Below are positions 8,761 through 17,435 of a stretch of 64,000 nt of DNA, in pieces (position 1 is the stretch's first letter; the number at the start of each line of letters is the position of its first letter). The notes below the pieces were generated by a model. It was not told the origin of the DNA. It did not search any database and worked only from the letters and a program-made list of their open reading frames with translations. The stretch spans positions 4,386,001-4,450,000 of the forward strand of contig NC_007948.1 in NCBI RefSeq assembly GCF_000013865.1, in the 5' to 3' direction. Position numbers and translations under genes: made by a program. The DNA is from Polaromonas sp. JS666. GTDB taxonomy: Bacteria; Pseudomonadota; Gammaproteobacteria; Burkholderiales; Burkholderiaceae_C.

Positions 8761-8929
8761 TTTGAACGAATGGCTAACATAAGTGAACTTTTGATTGCAA
8801 ATCATACTTCATACTGCAGGCATCGGACAAACCCAAAGGGCGCAACTCATCTGGCTGTCGCGCCTGCTCCCGCTGACTTTGGCGTCCGCCATTTGGCCAT
8901 GTTGGCTGCTACTCCCCAAGGATGACCCC

Positions 8930-9478
8930 ATGAGAACACAGGCCCTGATGCCGCGCTACCCCGTTCCGGCCCTCAATGTCCCGCTGACCACGGAGGGCCG
9001 GTTTGTCCTTGGCGCCAGCCCTGGACCCCTTTTTGACCTGGTGGTTTTTTACCGGGGCCTGCATTGCCCGATTTGCGCGAAATACCTGCTGGAGCTAGAA
9101 CGCCTGGCACCGGAATTCGCGACACGCGGGGTTCAGGTCATCGCCGTCAGCAGCGACGACGAGGAGCGCGGCAAGCAGATGGCCGACAAGGTCAAGGCCA
9201 GCGCGGTCAAGTTCGCCTACGGTCTGAGCCTGAAGAGCGCCCGGGAGTGGGGCCTGTACATCAGTGCGTCGCGCGGCAAGACGTCCCTCGGCATTGAAGA
9301 GCCCGCCTTGTTCAGCGAGCCCGGGGTCTTCCTGGTCCGGCCGGACGGGACGCTGTATTACGGCGCGGTTCAAACCATGCCGTTTGCCCGCCCGCAGTTT
9401 CAGGACCTGCTGGGCGCGGTTGATTTTGCGATTGCCAAGGACTACCCGGCACGCGGTGAATACACGGCGCCCGTCTGA
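8930..9478 (+). CDS. Peroxiredoxin-like (AhpC/TSA) protein
   Basis: A 182-aa thioredoxin-fold protein of the AhpC/TSA peroxiredoxin-like group. The redox motif is GLHCPICAKYL, with Cys46 and Cys49 as a CxxC pair, followed by FATRGVQVIAVSSDDEERG, which is typical of peroxiredoxins. The CxxC pair differs from the single peroxidatic Cys in a PxxxTxxC setting, so this is the peroxiredoxin-like subgroup whose peroxidase activity is less certain. AAGGAT precedes the ATG at 8930. It is divergent from the AraC regulator gene, which probably controls it. Confidence 0.88.
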   Translation: MRTQALMPRYPVPALNVPLTTEGRFVLGASPGPLFDLVVFYRGLHCPICAKYLLELERLAPEFATRGVQVIAVSSDDEERGKQMADKVKASAVKFAYGLSLKSAREWGLYISASRGKTSLGIEEPALFSEPGVFLVRPDGTLYYGAVQTMPFARPQFQDLLGAVDFAIAKDYPARGEYTAPV

Positions 9479-9521
9479 TGGACCGATGAGGCGAGTCCGA
9501 ACCGCCCCGTCAATGCGAACG

Positions 9522-9830
9522 TCAACGCAAGCGCGTCCGGCCTATCAGCGCGCCGCGAATGGGCTTGACGCCCTGCATCAGCCCCTGATTGCGGCGCTCG
9601 CGGAAGCTGACCATCCAGTCCTCGGTCAGCGGCCGGCCCGTGTGGGCTTCGATGGTGGCGGTCTCGTCCTTGACGGCCTTGCCGACGAAGATGCGCATGC
9701 ATTCCTCGGGGCTGAGCTTCCAGCCCAGCTCTTCCAGCATGTCGCGCAACACGCTGTTGGTGATGGTTTCGCTGTCTACCCGCACGCCATCACAGTCAAA
9801 CAACACCGCATCAAATTTCAAAGCAAACAC
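9522..9830 (-). pseudogene. 3'-truncated HAD-superfamily phosphatase (phosphoglycolate/beta-PGM type)
   Basis: The first 95 or so residues read as a HAD hydrolase: motif I FDAVLFDCDGVRVDSE and the cap-domain segment LEELGWKLSPEECMRIFVGK. Similarity then stops at about PIRGALIG and the frame ends a few codons later. Full-length members are about 220 aa and carry motifs II-IV (Ser/Thr, Lys and the DD pair) beyond this point, and all of these are missing here. The remnant lacks most of the active site and is best called a pseudogene created by a 3' deletion. An intact start and RBS mean the fragment could still be expressed. Confidence 0.8.
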
Positions 9831-9951
9831 CTTTCAACTTCAGGTTGAGTCCCTCCCCGTGTTACCCCATCCCGCCTTTGGGGGAAGGAGCAAGAGGGGC
9901 ACAGAGGGAACGGATCAGGGCCACGGTGCTGTGACCTGTGTTTTGTCTTGA

Positions 9952-10371
9952 TCACCGCGTATCGCCGTCCACATAGTACCAACGGCCTGCCTCGTGCACG
10001 AAGCGGCTGCGCTCGTGCAGACGCACAGCCGGGCTGCCGGGGCTTTTCTGGCGGGCAACGAATTCGACCTCGGCGTGGGTGGCATCCAGCTGGCGGTGTT
10101 GCCGCACTTCCAGGCCCAGCCATTTGACGCCCGGATCAAAGTCAATCGATGGCGGCCGCTGGCTGGCGTGCCAGGTGGCCAGCAGGTAGTCGGCTCGTTC
10201 CCGCACAAAGGCGCAGTAGCGGGAGCGCATCAGCGACTCGGCATCGGGTGCGGGCGTGCCCGCAAAGTCATCCAGGTAGCGGCCGCAGCATTGGGCAAAC
10301 GCGAGGGGTTTTCCGGATGCGCCCAGGCGGCCGCAGGGGCAGCCAGCGCCAGGTAGCAGAGCAGCCGGCAT
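9952..10371 (-). CDS. ychJ: YchJ-family protein (SEC-C-like zinc motif)
   Basis: A 139-aa UPF0225/YchJ protein. The N-terminal metal-binding type motif CPCGR...CCG is followed by LMRSRYCAFVRERADYLLATW, the best conserved block of the family, and by an NTF2-like remainder (LHERSRFVHEAGRWYYVDGD). The biochemical role is unknown. Its ATG overlaps the TGA of the rhodanese gene (TGATG), so the two are translationally coupled and form a two-gene operon. Confidence 0.92.
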   Translation of the reverse strand: MPAALLPGAGCPCGRLGASGKPLAFAQCCGRYLDDFAGTPAPDAESLMRSRYCAFVRERADYLLATWHASQRPPSIDFDPGVKWLGLEVRQHRQLDATHAEVEFVARQKSPGSPAVRLHERSRFVHEAGRWYYVDGDTR

Positions 10372-10793
10372 CAGCCCTTCCTGGCCTTGCGCTTTTCGCG
10401 GTCTTCCAGCGTTTCGGTGGGCGCGCCCTGCTTCACCCACTCGGCGTAACCGCCGTCGATGTGGGCGACGTTGGTCATGCCCATGTCCTGCAGCGTCTTG
10501 GCGGCCAGTGCGCTGCGCCAGCCGGCGCCACAGAACAGGATGAACTCCTTGCCCTCATCGGCAAACACGGGCTTGTGGTATGGCGAGGCGGGGTCCACCC
10601 AGAACTCGAGCATGCCGCGGGGCGCATGGTAGGCGCCCACCACCGTGCCGCCCGCCAGCTCGCGCACATCGCGGATATCGACGATCTGCACTTTGGGATC
10701 GTTGAGTTTTGCCATGGCCTCTTGCACGCTGTAAGTTTTGACCTGCGCCATGGCCTCATCGACCAGGGCACGGAATCCTTTGGTAATGGGCAT
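10371..10793 (-). CDS. Rhodanese-like sulfurtransferase
   Basis: A 140-aa single-domain rhodanese. The active-site loop is CGAGWRS with Cys88 as the persulfide carrier. YSVQEAMAKL, VQIVDIRDVRELAGG and HIDGGYAEWVKQGAP are the expected flanking elements. A strong AAGGAGA lies upstream of the ATG at 10793. It transfers sulfur from a donor such as thiosulfate to a thiophilic acceptor, but the physiological partner is unknown. It is the first gene of a coupled pair with ychJ. Confidence 0.93.
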   Translation of the reverse strand: MPITKGFRALVDEAMAQVKTYSVQEAMAKLNDPKVQIVDIRDVRELAGGTVVGAYHAPRGMLEFWVDPASPYHKPVFADEGKEFILFCGAGWRSALAAKTLQDMGMTNVAHIDGGYAEWVKQGAPTETLEDREKRKARKG

Positions 10794-10820
10794 GTTATGT
10801 CTCCTTCGGGGGTTACGGGC

Positions 10821-10860
10821 TCAGGCAAGGGCCTGCTGAATGATGATTTTCTGCATGTGT
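10821..10860 (-). pseudogene. Stray 3' end of an acyl-CoA dehydrogenase gene
   Basis: On the minus strand this stretch ends with codons for MQKIIIQQALA and a stop, nearly the same as the last residues VQKIIIQRALA of the intact acyl-CoA dehydrogenase gene at 11632-12762. About 38 bp align with a handful of differences, including an exact 21-base block. No more of the gene is present upstream. It looks like the leftover of a second copy or of a duplication, with the toxin-antitoxin pair lying between the two copies. Confidence 0.7.
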
Positions 10861-10984
10861 AGCCAGAGGTGACTCCCTGCCGTTACCTGCCCCCGTCGAC
10901 AAGGTTGCCGCCCACGATTCTCCCCCCATTTTGGTGTACTTGCTGGCAACACCATTCGGAGGCAGGAGTGCTAGACTTTGCTGC

Positions 10985-11200
10985 ATGAAAGCCACATTGC
11001 AACCCGTTGAACACCTTGGCAAGTTTGAGCGCCTTCAGTTGGTGGAAGACCTGTGGGATGAGTTTGCCGCTGAGACTGCCCCTGAAACCAGAGATGACGT
11101 TCTGGACGAACTTGAACGCCGTGCGGTCTGGCGTGACGCCCACCCCGCTCAGGGCAAAAGCCTGGCCCAGATCGCGCAATCGCTTGGCGTGCGTCTGTGA
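10985..11200 (+). CDS. Addiction-module antitoxin component (PF09720-like)
   Basis: A 71-aa protein of the putative addiction module component family, the usual antitoxin partner of RelE/ParE toxins in proteobacteria. The core LQLVEDLWDEFAAE and the tail ELERRAVWRDAHPAQG match the family. The ATG at 10985 gives the expected length. The toxin reading frame begins immediately after the stop codon. The antitoxin looks intact although the toxin is frameshifted. Confidence 0.85.
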   Translation: MKATLQPVEHLGKFERLQLVEDLWDEFAAETAPETRDDVLDELERRAVWRDAHPAQGKSLAQIAQSLGVRL

Positions 11201-11491
11201 CCGCGGGTTATTTTTGAAGCAGCGGCACAAGCCGAAATTGCCGAAACATTCGACTGGTACGAGCAAAAATCCTACGGCCTGGGAGGCTATTTTTTGCGGG
11301 TGGTCGCAGCGGCCGAAGAACAGCTGGCACGCAACCCCGAGGCCCTTCCGCCCACAAGAGAACGGTTCCGCCGTATTTTGCTTCGGCGGTTTCCTTATGC
11401 CCTGCATTTCGAACTGTTAAGCGACCACAGCGTCTCCGTTCTGGCCTGCCTGCATCACCGTCGCAGCCCGGCCCGCTGGCCAGGCAACTGA
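11197..11491 (+). pseudogene. RelE/ParE-family toxin, start region frameshifted
   Basis: From 11201 the frame reads RVIFEAAAQAEIAETFDWYE and continues to LLRRFPYALHFELLSDHS and HRRSPARW, an essentially full-length ParE/RelE toxin of about 95 aa. This frame has no start codon near its beginning and follows directly, in the same frame, from the antitoxin's TGA. The expected GTG start (11197-11199, overlapping that TGA) is in another frame and hits a stop after six codons. One net base change near the GGG at 11205-11207 would restore VTAVIFEAAAQ. The toxin is therefore probably dead, unless a programmed frameshift or an internal start (GTG 11297) is used. Confidence 0.75.
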
Positions 11492-11631
11492 CTGCCTGCT
11501 GCGCCGAGGTCGGAAATATGTCGCGGCACAAGGCGACGAGATGGCTGGATTCCAGCCACGAATTCAGAGAGTCCTGGTCGGTTGATCACTTGCAGAACGC
11601 TTCGCATTACTACGGTCCGTCTCGCAAGGTA

Positions 11632-12762
11632 TCAGGCCAAAGCGCGCTGAATGATGATTTTCTGCACGTCCGAGGTACCTTCGTAGATCTGGCAGACCCG
11701 CACGTCACGGTAGATGCGTTCCACCGGGAAGTCGCTGACATAACCATAGCCACCCAGTGTCTGGATGGCGGCGCTGCAGACTTCTTCGGCCATCTCGCTG
11801 GCGAACAGCTTGGCCATGGCGGCTTCCTTCAGGCAGGGCCGGCCGGCATCGCGCAGGCTGGCGGCGTGCCAGATCAGCTGGCGCGCGGCTTCCAGTTTGG
11901 TGGCGCACTCGGCCAGGCGGAAGCCGACCGCCTGGTGGTTGAAGATGGCGGTGCCGAAGCTCTGGCGCTCTTTGGCGTAGCCCAGCGCAAATTCAAACGC
12001 GCTGCGTGCCATGCCCACGCTCTGGGCCGCGATACCGATGCGCCCGCCCTCCAGCGCACCCAGGGCAATCCTGTAGCCCTCGCCTTCGGCGCCGATCAGG
12101 TTCTCGGCCGGGATGCGGCAGTTGTCGAAGTTGATCTGCGCCGTGTCGCTGGAATGCTGGCCCAGCTTGTCTTCCAGCCGGGCCACCACGTAGCCCGGCG
12201 CATCGGTGGGCACGATGAAGGCGCTCATGCCTTTTTTGCCGGCGCCCTTGTCCGTGACGGCAATGACGATGGCCGCGTGGCCGTTCTTGCCGCTGGTAAT
12301 GAACTGCTTGACGCCGTTGATGACGTAGCCGTCGCCGTCTTTCACGGCGGCGGTCTTGAGCGATGAGGCATCGCTGCCGACATGCGGCTCGGTCAGGCAG
12401 AACACGCCCAGCATCTGGCCCTGCGCCAGCGGGGTGAGCCACTGCTTTTTCTGCGCGGCGTTGCCGTAGCGCATCAGGATGGCATTGACCGGGCAGTTGG
12501 TCACGCTGATGGCCGTGCTGGTGCCGCCGTCGCCCGCGGCGATTTCTTCCAGCACCAGCGCCAGCGTCACATAGTCGAGGTGGGCGCCGCCAAATTCCTC
12601 CGGCACGCAAATGCCGTAGGCGCCGAGTTCGGCCAGGCCCTTGTGCGCTTCCTTCGGGAAATGGTGCTCCTTGTCCCAGCGGGCGGCGTGGGGCCAGAGC
12701 TCTTGCTGCGCAAAGGCACGCACGGCGTCGCGGATCAATTCCTGGTCTTGTGTCAACAGCAT
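11632..12762 (-). CDS. Acyl-CoA dehydrogenase
   Basis: A 376-aa FAD-dependent acyl-CoA dehydrogenase of the short/branched-chain type. Visible hallmarks are CLTEPHVGSDASSLKT, KQFITSGKNG and IQTLGGYGYVSDFPVERIYR, with the catalytic Glu361 in QIYEGTSDVQ. It oxidises an acyl-CoA to the 2-enoyl-CoA and passes electrons to ETF. The ATG at 12762 (MLLTQDQELIRD) matches the family start. It is the last gene of a long minus-strand run that begins at LiuR and starts 4 bp after the SDR stop, so the two are coupled. A fragment of a near-identical gene end lies at 10821. Confidence 0.94.
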   Translation of the reverse strand: MLLTQDQELIRDAVRAFAQQELWPHAARWDKEHHFPKEAHKGLAELGAYGICVPEEFGGAHLDYVTLALVLEEIAAGDGGTSTAISVTNCPVNAILMRYGNAAQKKQWLTPLAQGQMLGVFCLTEPHVGSDASSLKTAAVKDGDGYVINGVKQFITSGKNGHAAIVIAVTDKGAGKKGMSAFIVPTDAPGYVVARLEDKLGQHSSDTAQINFDNCRIPAENLIGAEGEGYRIALGALEGGRIGIAAQSVGMARSAFEFALGYAKERQSFGTAIFNHQAVGFRLAECATKLEAARQLIWHAASLRDAGRPCLKEAAMAKLFASEMAEEVCSAAIQTLGGYGYVSDFPVERIYRDVRVCQIYEGTSDVQKIIIQRALA

Positions 12763-12766
12763 GTGG

Positions 12767-13435
12767 TCACCATGATTCGAATGGGCGCCCGTCATAGTCG
12801 AGGAACGCGCCTTTGTGTTGGGCCTTCAGCGAGGCAATGGTTTTGCGCAGGGCGGCCACGCTGTCGCTGACCGCCAGCGGCGCACCCGGACCGCCCATAT
12901 CGGTCCGCACCCAGCCGGGCGACAGCGCCGCCAGAATGGCTTGGGGGTAGTCGTGCTGGGCCGCAACCACGGCCATGTTGAGTGCGGCCTTGCTGACGCG
13001 GTAAGTCCAGCCAAAGCTGGAGCCCACCCCGCCGATCCGCCCCATGCCGCTGGTGACGAAGACAAACTTGCCGCCCGCCGCCTCCACCAGCGGCGCGACC
13101 TGCGGGATGGCCTGCATCGCCCCCAGCACGTTGGTGTGCAGGGCGCGGTCAAATTCCTCGCGCGTGGGCGGCGTGGTGGCGCCCGCCGTGGTGTAGACGC
13201 CCGCCACGTACAGGGCCACGTCAAGTTTCTCACCATCCAGCTGCCAGGCCAGGCCGCTGACACTGGCCGGATCAGTCACATCCACCTTCAAGGCGTGGGC
13301 ATCGAGCGCGCGCAGCCGCTGCAGGCCGGCATCGTCGCGTGCCGTGGCGATCACGCGGTCGCCGGCCTCGCGGTACTGGCGGACCAGTTCCAGGCCAATC
13401 CCGCGGGAAGCGCCTATGACCAGCACCGTGCTCAT
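12767..13435 (-). CDS. Short-chain dehydrogenase/reductase
   Basis: A 222-aa SDR. The NAD(P)-binding motif is VIGASRGIGLELVRQYREAG, and the active-site Tyr and Lys are in YRVSKAALNM. The core length is that of the small SDRs related to CsgA/C-factor. The substrate is unknown. In this setting (thiolase before, acyl-CoA dehydrogenase after) it may act on a hydroxyacyl or carbonyl intermediate of acyl-CoA breakdown. The ATG at 13435 was chosen because the nucleotide-binding motif must begin within a few residues of it. Confidence 0.9.
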   Translation of the reverse strand: MSTVLVIGASRGIGLELVRQYREAGDRVIATARDDAGLQRLRALDAHALKVDVTDPASVSGLAWQLDGEKLDVALYVAGVYTTAGATTPPTREEFDRALHTNVLGAMQAIPQVAPLVEAAGGKFVFVTSGMGRIGGVGSSFGWTYRVSKAALNMAVVAAQHDYPQAILAALSPGWVRTDMGGPGAPLAVSDSVAALRKTIASLKAQHKGAFLDYDGRPFESW

Positions 13436-13508
13436 GCGAAAGATCTCATGTAGAAGCCAGTCCGGGCCACCTCGCGCGGATGCGGCCAGCAGACCTGACG
13501 ACAAAACA

Positions 13509-14690
13509 TTACATCAGCTCAACCGCCAGCGCCGTGCCTTCTCCGCCGCCGATGCACAGCGTCGCCACGCCTTTTTTCAGGCCGCGGGCTTTCAGCGCAT
13601 GGATCAGCGTGACGATGATGCGGGCACCGCTGGCGCCAATCGGGTGGCCCAGCGCGCAGGCGCCGCCATTCACATTCACGATGTCGTGGCTGATGCCGAG
13701 TTCTTTCATCGCGGCCATGGGCACCACGGCAAAGGCTTCGTTGACTTCCCACAGGTCCACGTCTTTCACGCTCCAGCCGATCTTCTTGAGCAGCTTTTGC
13801 ACCGCGCCCACCGGTGCGGTGGTGAACCACTCGGGCGCCTGGGCAAAGGTGGCATGGCCGACGATGCGGGCGATGGGTGTGGCGCCCAGCTCTTTGGCGG
13901 TGGATTCGCGGGTCAGCACCAGCGCCGCGGCGCCGTCATTGATCGACGAGCTGGATGCGGCGGTGATGGTGCCGTCTTTCTTGAAGGCGGGCCGCAGCGC
14001 CGCGATCTTGTCAAGCTTGACCTTGCCCGGACCTTCATCGATGGAAATCACGGTGTCGCCGGCCCGGCCTTTCACGGTGACCGGCGTGATCTCGGCCTTG
14101 AAGGCTCCAGACTCCGTGGCCGCCTTGGCGCGCTGCACGCTGGCCACCGCGAAAGCGTCCTGCGCTTCACGGGTGAACTGGTATTTTTCGGCGCACTGCT
14201 CGCCAAAGGTGCCCATGGCGCGGCCGGGCTCGTAGGCGTCTTCCAGGCCGTCCAGCATCATGTGGTCAAAGATGCGGTCGTGGCCGATGCGCACACCGCT
14301 GCGGCCCTTGAGCAACAAATGCGGTGCGTTGGTCATGCTTTCCATGCCGCCGGCCACCATCACGTCACGGCTGCCCACCATCAGTTGGTCGTGCGCCAGC
14401 ATGGTGGCTTCCATGCCGGAGCCGCACATCTTGGAAAGCGTCACGGCACCTGCGCTGGCAGGCAGGCCGCCCTTGAAGCCGGCTTGCCGCGCCGGCGCCT
14501 GGCCCTGGCCCGCCATCAGGCAGTTGCCGAACAGGACTTCGTCGACTTTTTCAGGCGCGATGCCCGCGCGCTCAATGGCGGCCTTGATGGCTGCGCCGCC
14601 GAGGTCGTGTGCGGCGAGCGAACTGAAGTCGCCCTGGAAGCCGCCCATGGGGGTACGGGCGGCGCCGAGAATAACGATGGAATCCGACAT
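13509..14690 (-). CDS. Acetyl-CoA C-acetyltransferase (thiolase)
   Basis: A 393-aa thiolase. The acyl-enzyme Cys89 is in KMCGSGMEA. NEAFAVVP, GGACALGHPIGASGAR and LCIGGGEGTA supply the Asn-His and the second catalytic Cys. The length matches biosynthetic/degradative class II thiolases (AtoB/PhaA type). It cleaves acetoacetyl-CoA to two acetyl-CoA, the final step of leucine catabolism after HMG-CoA lyase, or runs in reverse. It lies in the LiuR-headed minus-strand run between aceK and the SDR gene. Confidence 0.96.
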   Translation of the reverse strand: MSDSIVILGAARTPMGGFQGDFSSLAAHDLGGAAIKAAIERAGIAPEKVDEVLFGNCLMAGQGQAPARQAGFKGGLPASAGAVTLSKMCGSGMEATMLAHDQLMVGSRDVMVAGGMESMTNAPHLLLKGRSGVRIGHDRIFDHMMLDGLEDAYEPGRAMGTFGEQCAEKYQFTREAQDAFAVASVQRAKAATESGAFKAEITPVTVKGRAGDTVISIDEGPGKVKLDKIAALRPAFKKDGTITAASSSSINDGAAALVLTRESTAKELGATPIARIVGHATFAQAPEWFTTAPVGAVQKLLKKIGWSVKDVDLWEVNEAFAVVPMAAMKELGISHDIVNVNGGACALGHPIGASGARIIVTLIHALKARGLKKGVATLCIGGGEGTALAVELM

Positions 14691-14774
14691 GATGTGTGTC
14701 CTTTCAGGGTTGAATGAAAACTGTGGTGCTGTTCTTGCCGTGCTTTTTGCGCGCTTGCCAGGCTCTTGCCGCGC

Positions 14775-16652
14775 TTAGGGGGTCATGCCACTGAGGCCGG
14801 TCAGCATCGGCTCGGGCGGAAGGTGGGTCAACAATTCGTGGTCATTCCGGCCGGGGGAATGGCGCCGGGTGAAGCGCTTTTCCCGCTCATAGGGGAAGAC
14901 GTCGTGCACATGGCCGGCCTGAATGCGGGCCTGGTGGCTTTGCCAGAACTCGGCATCCAGCAAGTCGCCGTGGTGCTTCATGAAAACCTCGCGCACCGCG
15001 TCATTGCCGAGCAGGAAGGGGGCGAAGGTTTCGGGAAAGACGTCTTTGGGCCCCACGGAATACCAGACCTCGCCGCTCATTTCCTCTTCATCATTGCGCG
15101 GCGCCGGCACCCGGCGGAATTTGCAGTCGGTGATGTATTCAATCTCGTCGTAGTCATAGAACACGACCTTGCCGTGGCGGGTGATGCCGAAGTTCTTCCA
15201 CAGCATGTCACCCGGAAAGATATTGGCTGCCACCAGGTCCTTGATGGCGTTGCCGTATTCGACAACGGCACGTTCGATCTGGTTTTTTGCAGCGGGCTCG
15301 CCGACGCCGGCGTCAAACGCTTCCTGCAGGTAAATGTTCAGCGGAATCATGCGCCGCTCGATGTAGACGTGCTTGATGATCACCTCCGTGTTGCCGTCGC
15401 GGTCGCGGTCGCTGATTTCGAGCTGGCTGGGTGCAAACTTTTCAATTTCAGCAATCAGCTCATCATCAAACCGGGCGCGCGGAAAGGCAACTTCACTGTA
15501 CTCCTGGGTATCAGCCATGCGGCCCACGCGGTCATGCTGCTTGACGAGCAGGTACTTGCCCTTGATCTGCTCGCGGCTGGTGTCTTTTTGCGGCGGATAG
15601 TAGTCCTTGATGACCTTGAAGACATAAGGAAACGAGGGCAGGTCGAACACCAGCATCACCATGCCCTTGATGCCGGGCGCAATGCGGAACTTGTCGGTCG
15701 AGTGCCGCAGGTGGTGAAGGAAGTCTCGGTAGAACAGCGTCTTGCCCTGCTTGGCCAGGCCGAGCGCGTTGTAGATTTCCGCGCGCGGCATGTGCGGCAT
15801 CATGCTGCGCAGAAACTGCACATAGGCCGACGGGATGCCCATGTCCACCATGAAGTAGGCACGCGCAAAACTGAACAGGATGAGCAGGTCATCCTCGCCA
15901 AACAGTGCGGCGTCTATCACCAGCTTGCCGCTCTTGCTGTGCAATATCGGCAGGGCAAGCGGCACTTCATTAAAGCCGTTGATGATCTTGCCGACGACGT
16001 AAGCGCCCTTGTTGCGGAAAAACAGGCCCGACAACACCTGTATCTGGAAATTGGCGCGCAGTTTCACGTCGCTGAGCCGCTCGCTGACGGCCTCCAGCAC
16101 ATAGCCGGCATCGCGCTCCAGGTCTTCAAACTCCAGGCGCAGGTCGAAGTCGCGCACCAGCCGGACGATGATCTCGCGCAGGTTGTCGCGGGTCGGGTAA
16201 TACGCACGGTAGGTGGGTTGCGCCGTCGGCTCCTCGTTTTCAATGTACTCGGTGCTGACGGCTGGCCGGACGAAGATGAAGTCGTTCTGGAAATAGCTGC
16301 GGTGCAGTATTTTGGTGGTGACCGAATTGAAGAAGGTCTCAGCCAGTTCGGGCTGGTGGTGATTGACCAGCAGGCCGATGTAATGCAGCTTGACCTGGTG
16401 CCAGACATCCATGGACTGCTCGCCGGCCTTGAACTCACGCTCCAGCCGCGTCGACGCTTCGCGCACGCGCAGGTCGTAAAACTCGATACGCTCGCGCTGG
16501 GCGCGTTGCTGGCCATGCCAGTCGGCGGTTTCGAAACGGTGCTTGGCACGCGCCGACTCGGTGCGAAACAGCTGGTAGTGGCGGTTGAACCCGTCCATCA
16601 TCGCTTTCGCAATGTCGTAGGCGATGGTGGAGTCAAGGCGCTGGGGAAACAC
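14775..16652 (-). CDS. aceK: Isocitrate dehydrogenase kinase/phosphatase
   Basis: A 625-aa AceK, full length. Conserved blocks include [35 protein letters not shown] and [15 protein letters not shown], with kinase-type residues in [20 protein letters not shown]. AceK phosphorylates and dephosphorylates isocitrate dehydrogenase, sending isocitrate to the glyoxylate bypass when acetyl units are the carbon source. The usual partners aceB and aceA are not adjacent. Instead it sits between a thiolase and a carbonic anhydrase gene in a run led by LiuR, which would tie the switch to acyl-CoA-producing substrates such as leucine. Confidence 0.97.
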   Translation of the reverse strand: MFPQRLDSTIAYDIAKAMMDGFNRHYQLFRTESARAKHRFETADWHGQQRAQRERIEFYDLRVREASTRLEREFKAGEQSMDVWHQVKLHYIGLLVNHHQPELAETFFNSVTTKILHRSYFQNDFIFVRPAVSTEYIENEEPTAQPTYRAYYPTRDNLREIIVRLVRDFDLRLEFEDLERDAGYVLEAVSERLSDVKLRANFQIQVLSGLFFRNKGAYVVGKIINGFNEVPLALPILHSKSGKLVIDAALFGEDDLLILFSFARAYFMVDMGIPSAYVQFLRSMMPHMPRAEIYNALGLAKQGKTLFYRDFLHHLRHSTDKFRIAPGIKGMVMLVFDLPSFPYVFKVIKDYYPPQKDTSREQIKGKYLLVKQHDRVGRMADTQEYSEVAFPRARFDDELIAEIEKFAPSQLEISDRDRDGNTEVIIKHVYIERRMIPLNIYLQEAFDAGVGEPAAKNQIERAVVEYGNAIKDLVAANIFPGDMLWKNFGITRHGKVVFYDYDEIEYITDCKFRRVPAPRNDEEEMSGEVWYSVGPKDVFPETFAPFLLGNDAVREVFMKHHGDLLDAEFWQSHQARIQAGHVHDVFPYEREKRFTRRHSPGRNDHELLTHLPPEPMLTGLSGMTP

Positions 16653-16692
16653 GGCGAGTCCTGGTTCTGGCGCTGTCTGGCGTTATCTGACG

Positions 16693-17355
16693 TTACCGGC
16701 TGTTCCAGAGGTCCCAGACGCGGTCCACCGCCTGCCGGTAGCGGGCATCCAGCTCCTCGGGGTCTGAGACGCTCATCTGCAGGTCCTGCAGCAGGCCGTC
16801 GTGCACACCGAATGCCCAGCCGTGCACAGTGACGTCCTGGCTGCGGGCCCAGGCGTCCACCATCACGGTGCTGACCGACACGTTCACCACCTGCTCGATC
16901 ACGTTGATGTCGCACAAGGCATTGGCCCGCACCGCATCGGGCAGGCTGTCGAGCAGCTGGCGGTGCCGGTGGCGCACGTCCTGGATGTGGCGTATCCAGT
17001 TGTCGGCCAGGCCAATGCGCGCGCCTTCCAGCGCGGCCTGCACGCCCGAGCAGCCGTAATGACCCACCACCATGATGTCCTTGACCTTGAGCCGCTCCAC
17101 CGCGAACTGGATCGCGGACAGGGCGTTGAGGTCGGAGTGCACCACGATGTTGGCCACGTTGCGGTGGACAAACACCTCGCCCGGCTCCAGCCCGGTGATC
17201 TGGTTGGCCGGCACGCGGCTGTCGGAGCAGCCAATCCACATGTATTTGGGAGTCTGCTGCTTGACCAGGCTGGTGAAAAAGCCCGGCCGTTCGGCTTCCA
17301 TTTGTGCCGCCCAGGCGCGGTTATGGCTGAAAAGGCTTTCAAGTGATGCTGTCAT
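16693..17355 (-). CDS. can: Beta-class carbonic anhydrase
   Basis: A 220-aa beta carbonic anhydrase. The zinc site is GCSDSR (Cys and Asp) with His and Cys in VVGHYGCSGVQAAL. FVHRNVANIV is the conserved dimer/active-site segment. It interconverts CO2 and bicarbonate. In a leucine-degradation setting, bicarbonate is the co-substrate of methylcrotonyl-CoA carboxylase, which may explain its place 80 bp after isovaleryl-CoA dehydrogenase. The ATG at 17355 (MTASLESLFSHNRAW) matches family N-termini. Confidence 0.95.
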   Translation of the reverse strand: MTASLESLFSHNRAWAAQMEAERPGFFTSLVKQQTPKYMWIGCSDSRVPANQITGLEPGEVFVHRNVANIVVHSDLNALSAIQFAVERLKVKDIMVVGHYGCSGVQAALEGARIGLADNWIRHIQDVRHRHRQLLDSLPDAVRANALCDINVIEQVVNVSVSTVMVDAWARSQDVTVHGWAFGVHDGLLQDLQMSVSDPEELDARYRQAVDRVWDLWNSR

Positions 17356-17435
17356 GGGAACGATCTTAATCAGTTGCAGGCCGGGCGGCCTCACAGGGTC
17401 ATCCCTTGGCCATTCGTTGCGCCAGGGTACGGGCC

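Noticed and set aside
10883..11407. A 174-codon minus-strand frame across the toxin-antitoxin region
   Set aside because: The plus strand encodes a recognisable antitoxin and toxin; the antisense frame has no family features.
14766..16832. A 688-codon open frame antisense to aceK
   Set aside because: AceK on the other strand is clearly conserved and full length. The antisense frame is a GC-rich shadow with a His/Val/Gln-rich product and no family.
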